Below are positions 31,795-34,545 of a stretch of 34,545 nucleotides of DNA, piece by piece. The stretch lies in contig CAJUDH010000027.1 of NCBI GenBank assembly GCA_910584845.1, positions 1 through 34,545 of the forward strand. Reading direction: 5' to 3'. Source of the stretch: an uncultured Lachnospiraceae bacterium (GTDB lineage: Bacteria > Bacillota > Clostridia > Lachnospirales > Lachnospiraceae). A program made the translations under genes and the position numbers. Below the pieces are notes generated by a model. The model was not told the DNA's origin. It did no database searches and saw only the letters and a list, made by a program, of their open reading frames with translations. Each line of letters begins with the position of its first letter. Position 1 is the first letter of the stretch.

Positions 31795-32056
31795 CCCCTT
31801 TCCTACCAGGTGTTCCGCGGCAAGCTGGCTGCGGCCGGGATGACACCGGGTGGGCAAGTGTATGGGCAACGGGCCTATGGGGAGCTTCTGGGGTATCCTC
31901 AAGCGGGGGCCTTACTATGGCAGGAAACCCACCGGCCGGGAGCAGTTGGTCCCGATGGTCCGGGGGCATATCGCTTACTACAATTCCAGCCGCCCCCAGC
32001 GCCGGCTGGGCGTCCATACGCCTATGGAGGCCTATGCACAATACCGCGCTGCCTGA
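31795..32056 (+). pseudogene. Decayed IS3-family transposase, C-terminal part
   Basis: The end of a DDE integrase-core transposase is readable in two frames. The first (from 31804) reads YQVFRGKLAAAGM, the second (from about 31844) HRVGKCMGNGPMGSFWGILKR...YYGRKPTGREQLV and then AYYNSSRPQRRLGVHTPMEAY. A +1 shift joins them near 31841-31846. Where active relatives have HSD, this copy has HIG, and where they have MESF it has MGSF, so two catalytic acidic residues appear lost. The N-terminal half and orfA are not recognisable upstream. It is surely inactive. Confidence 0.75.
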
Positions 32057-32238
32057 CAAATGCCTGTGCTGTACGACAGTACATAACACCCGCCGGAATA
32101 CGTTGTGGCTTTTTCATAATTTGTTTATTTTATTTCCCAGTCTGCTTGACGGAGGCAGTTTACAATTTCCAAACCGCCGAAAGGCTACTGTATTTTGTTT
32201 GGGCGCACATCTATTCAGCTACCAAAACAACGGTTTTT
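32057..32238. other. Junction region between transposase and coupling-protein remnants
   Basis: This AT-richer stretch contains no gene. A segment near 32142-32163 (GTCTGCTTGACGGAGGCAGTT) could be the end of the insertion sequence, but I could not find a matching left end. Confidence 0.3.
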
Positions 32239-32818
32239 TTATTTTTCCGTTGGGTAGCAATCAATCATGCTGTTTATCATCTTCACCAGCGTGTTCATGT
32301 TCCGTTCTTCCTCCGGCCCCTCAAATACGATATAGGCCCGCCAGCGCGCAGTAAAGGTGGGTTTCCGCCTTCGTCCAGAAGGGATCCCCCTCCTTGCCCT
32401 CCCCTTTGGTGTTGGCAATCAGGCTGTTGACGAATTTTAAAACGCCGCTCTCCGTCTTGATGTAGGCAAGGGAATTGTAGTGCATGGACTTTGATAAGTC
32501 TATACTGTTGAACACACGGATCTTGTGGCCCTTCCTCTTTTGGAGGAAATGGCCGCACTGGGCGAGGATCCCGCCCTTCGGGTCCACCACCACATACGAG
32601 GTATGGGCTTGTAAAAGCTGGGGAGTGAGCCAGAACCTTGTCTTGCCGAAGCCAGATAAGCCGATCATGCAGGCGTTCAGATTCCTGGCATTGGCCGGAA
32701 TCTTTGGCCGGGTGTTCATGGTCAGGAACTCGCTTCCGGTCAGTATCACGTTGTTCTCAAATTTAGGGGCTGCAAAGGGCTTTATGTCTTTTTCCGTCCC
32801 CATGAAGCGTTTTGTCAA
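32239..32818 (-). pseudogene. VirD4/TraG-type conjugation coupling protein, truncated and frameshifted
   Basis: The fragment (minus strand) reads ENNVILTGSEFLTMNTRP, the Walker A region GLSGFGKTRFW, VVVDPKGGILAQCGHFLQ and NSLIANTKGEGKEGDPFW, as in the VirD4/TcpA-like ATPase of Tn1549-type elements. The frame ends at LAGLYRI*, yet one base over it continues YIVFEGPEEERNMNTLVKM to a stop at 32239-32241, so a one-base frameshift lies near 32335-32345. The N-terminal membrane part is missing (an in-frame stop precedes it near 32840) and the C-terminal two thirds are gone. It is not functional. Confidence 0.85.
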
Positions 32819-33142
32819 GTAGATTTCCGCGTCTGCAACGCCTTAAAAATCAATCCTTTTCAAGCCCTATTGCGTAACATTCCATTCTGTTCTTTGGAAG
32901 AGGTCGGGGCGCAGGGGCAGAGCCACCGCAAAATCTACCGACAGCAGCAGTGCAGACGGTTTTGCCGTTAGAATGAAGCAGGCGAAAGCGGGGGCAAAGT
33001 TGTAAAATCCTGTCCCCTGTTTTCGACGGCGCAATAGCACGGCAAAATCCAGACGGCCAAGGGTTTAAGGGTGAAGATTTTCGCCGAAAATACTACCTGT
33101 CCCTTGACGGGCTGGATAGGTGGAAGGGACGGAAATTGCCTG
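32819..33142. other. Non-coding mobile-element-like stretch
   Basis: About 320 bases without a supportable gene on either strand. Composition is mixed. It sits between the coupling-protein remnant and the AlkC gene and is probably part of the decayed element. Confidence 0.35.
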
Positions 33143-33171
33143 TTGTTTTGGGCGTGGGATTATGGTAAACT
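33143..33171 (+). promoter_or_regulatory. Likely promoter of the AlkC-type gene
   Basis: TTGTTT, 17 bases, TAAACT on the plus strand, with TGG before the -10 box (extended -10). Predicted start near 33178. Confidence 0.5.
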
Positions 33172-33179
33172 TTAAGACA

Positions 33180-33210
33180 TAAGGCAACCTATTTTAAGTG
33201 GTTAGCCTTA
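33180..33210 (+). promoter_or_regulatory. Leader hairpin ahead of the AlkC-type gene
   Basis: TAAGGCAACC pairs with GGTTAGCCTTA (10 pairs, one bulged A) around a 10-base loop. It would form at the very start of the mRNA, 29 bases before the ATG. Confidence 0.5.
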
Positions 33211-33239
33211 GATAATCCCCCTTAGAAAAGAGGAAGTAC

Positions 33240-34343
33240 ATGCCCGAACTAATGAAAGACAGATATTATAATTACAATACAATTCACAAACTTGCTATGT
33301 GTATAAACTCCGTATATCCAACCTTTCCGGCTGATGATTTTATTGCTGACATTATGGACGAATCATGGGATACGTTAGAATTAAAAGCCCGTATGCGGCG
33401 CATTACTATCAATTTAGGAAAATATCTGCCTCCTGATTACGAATATGCCCTCAGTATTCTGGACAAGGCTATTGCGCATTATCCCGTTGGCATTGTGGAT
33501 TCCGGTCTGCTTTACTTCCCCGACTTCGTTGAAGTGTATGGTCAAGATGAGTGCTATTGGGATTTATCAATAGCTGCGTTGGAACGGTATACGCAGTATT
33601 CAACAGCTGAATTTGCAGTAAGGCCATTTATTATCAAGCATGAAGCCAGAATGATGGCGCAGATGGCTGCTTGGGCGGAAAATGACAATGATCATGTGCG
33701 GCGGCTTGCCACCGAGGGTTGCCGTCCGGCGCTACCTTGGGGGCAGGCATTGACCAGTTTCAAAAAAGACCCGTCGCCAGTTCTCCAAATTTTAGAAAGG
33801 CTAAAAGTCGACACATCGCTGTATGTTCGCAAAAGTGTGGCAAACAACCTAAACGATATTTCAAAAACCCATCCCTATTTAATAGTAGAACTTGCAAAGG
33901 ATTGGTACGGTAAAAACAAGCATACCGATTGGATTGTAAAGCACGGATGCAGGACACTTCTTAAAAAGGGCAACCGGGATGTACTGGGTATTTTCGGGTT
34001 TGCAGATGTTGACTGCGTGAATATTGATAACTTCTCGTTAGATGCCGCATCTGTTTGCGTTGGGGGAAATATAACTTTTTCTTTTCAAATTGAAGCCAAA
34101 AAGGAAACTAAAATACGGCTAGAATATGGCATTGATTATGTGAAAGCAAACGGCAAGCGTTCCCGTAAAATATTTAAAATATCTGAGTCTTTATTTAAGG
34201 GAAAACAAAAAAAGTCTTATAGCAAAACACATTCCTTTGCAGACACAAATTCAAAGAGACATTATCCCGGCATACATTCGATTACGCTGATTGTGAATGG
34301 TGTCGAGTGGGGTACATTGAATTTTGAGGTATCAGCTATTTAA
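33240..34343 (+). CDS. AlkC-type DNA alkylation glycosylase with Ig-like domain
   Basis: This 367-residue protein belongs to the AlkC/AlkD HEAT-like repeat glycosylases (COG4335-like), which release N3- and N7-alkylated bases from DNA. The helical-repeat part runs to about 255, with the family blocks EFAVRPFI, RRLATEGCRPALPWG (near 155-170), SLYVRKSVANNLNDISKTHP and WIVKHGCRTLLKKGN. A C-terminal beta-rich region (about 270-365: GGNITFSFQIEAKKETKIRLEYGIDYVKANG, HYPGIHSITLIVNG) matches the Ig-like domain that marks the AlkC branch. The ATG has GAGGAAG upstream. Base composition is more AT-rich than the genes left of 31600, and it lies between element remnants, so it was probably acquired. It appears intact. 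Confidence 0.88.
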   Translation: MPELMKDRYYNYNTIHKLAMCINSVYPTFPADDFIADIMDESWDTLELKARMRRITINLGKYLPPDYEYALSILDKAIAHYPVGIVDSGLLYFPDFVEVYGQDECYWDLSIAALERYTQYSTAEFAVRPFIIKHEARMMAQMAAWAENDNDHVRRLATEGCRPALPWGQALTSFKKDPSPVLQILERLKVDTSLYVRKSVANNLNDISKTHPYLIVELAKDWYGKNKHTDWIVKHGCRTLLKKGNRDVLGIFGFADVDCVNIDNFSLDAASVCVGGNITFSFQIEAKKETKIRLEYGIDYVKANGKRSRKIFKISESLFKGKQKKSYSKTHSFADTNSKRHYPGIHSITLIVNGVEWGTLNFEVSAI

Positions 34344-34395
34344 TGCCAAACAAAAATCGGCAGTAAGGTAGTATTCTATCCCGCCACACTGCCTT

Positions 34396-34503
34396 TCAGT
34401 GTTCCATGTCCTGCGCCCTGCGGAGTTGCCGTTCCCGCTGTTCCTGCCGCAAGATACGATAAACGCTCTTTCTGATTTTCTCAGCTTCTTTCACTTCCTC
34501 GTA
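34396..34503 (-). pseudogene. C-terminal remnant of a mobile-element gene
   Basis: On the minus strand 35 codons read YEEVKEAEKIRKSVYRIL...ERQLRRAQDMEH and stop at 34396-34398. A stop codon directly precedes the fragment (34504-34506) and no start is seen. The charged helical sequence looks like the tail of a real protein, perhaps from a conjugative element, but I cannot name the family. Confidence 0.4.
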
Positions 34504-34545
34504 TTATAAAGTAGTAGTGTTTATAGTCCCTCTCCAAGGACTGTA

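Noticed and set aside
31562..32089. 175-codon minus-strand frame opposite the transposase remnant
   Set aside because: The plus strand gives clear IS3-type transposase motifs; the minus frame has none.
32841..33239. CRISPR array or origin in the element remnant
   Set aside because: No regularly spaced repeats, DnaA-box clusters or iterons were seen here or elsewhere in the window.

Overview
The window looks like a chromosomal segment of a Gram-positive anaerobe of the Clostridia, most likely Lachnospiraceae. The reasons are a class III fructose-bisphosphatase, RNase Y, RecA with a GAAC-N4-GTTC LexA box, BioY under a BirA operator, a leuB-ilvD-ilvB cluster followed by serC-serA-DUF1015, and strong AGGAGG ribosome binding sites. 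The genus is inference; no rRNA is present. Most genes lie on the minus strand.

Layout. 1-2151: tRNA-Arg (cut by the window edge), an alanine/glycine:cation symporter, and a tRNA-Pro/tRNA-Gly unit with a perfect consensus promoter. 2253-6646: one minus-strand operon of five genes (YfcE-like phosphodiesterase, THUMP-type RNA methyltransferase, papain-family lipoprotein protease, RdgB nucleotide pyrophosphatase, second YfcE-like phosphodiesterase). 6710-8565: rhodanese, a tiny Asn/Gln/Ser-rich protein, a candidate plus-strand small RNA, and an exported NlpC/P60 hydrolase. 8601-11113: fbp and a DUF1700-type membrane protein. 11155-14728: tRNA-Val, an MBL-fold hydrolase, an M23 peptidase, and a secreted protein with cell-wall-binding repeats. 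14765-18428: rny, recX and recA, the last with its promoter and LexA site. 18429-19739: 1.3 kb without a credible gene but with tandem repeats, an isolated consensus promoter and a terminator. 19740-20624: subtilisin-like protease. 20686-29157: serine and branched-chain amino acid genes transcribed leftward from a promoter upstream of leuB. 29208-31590: DUF1284 protein, BioY, DUF1292 protein, and a corrinoid adenosyltransferase.

31600-34545 is different: a decayed IS3-type transposase, a doubly truncated and frameshifted VirD4/TraG coupling-protein gene, about 400 bp of non-coding mobile-element-like sequence, an intact AT-richer AlkC-type DNA alkylation glycosylase gene, and a small coding remnant at the edge. 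I read this as the residue of an integrative conjugative element that left a DNA-repair cargo gene behind.

No wholly new multi-gene system can be shown from the sequence alone. The best leads are the AlkC cargo gene in the element remnant, the orphan promoter and repeat-rich spacer upstream of recA, the candidate small RNA near 7545-7636, and the low-complexity 63-residue protein beside it. Regulatory calls that rest on complete motif matches are the BirA operator at bioY, the LexA box at recA, and a WalR-like box in the NlpC/P60 leader; the last is the least certain.
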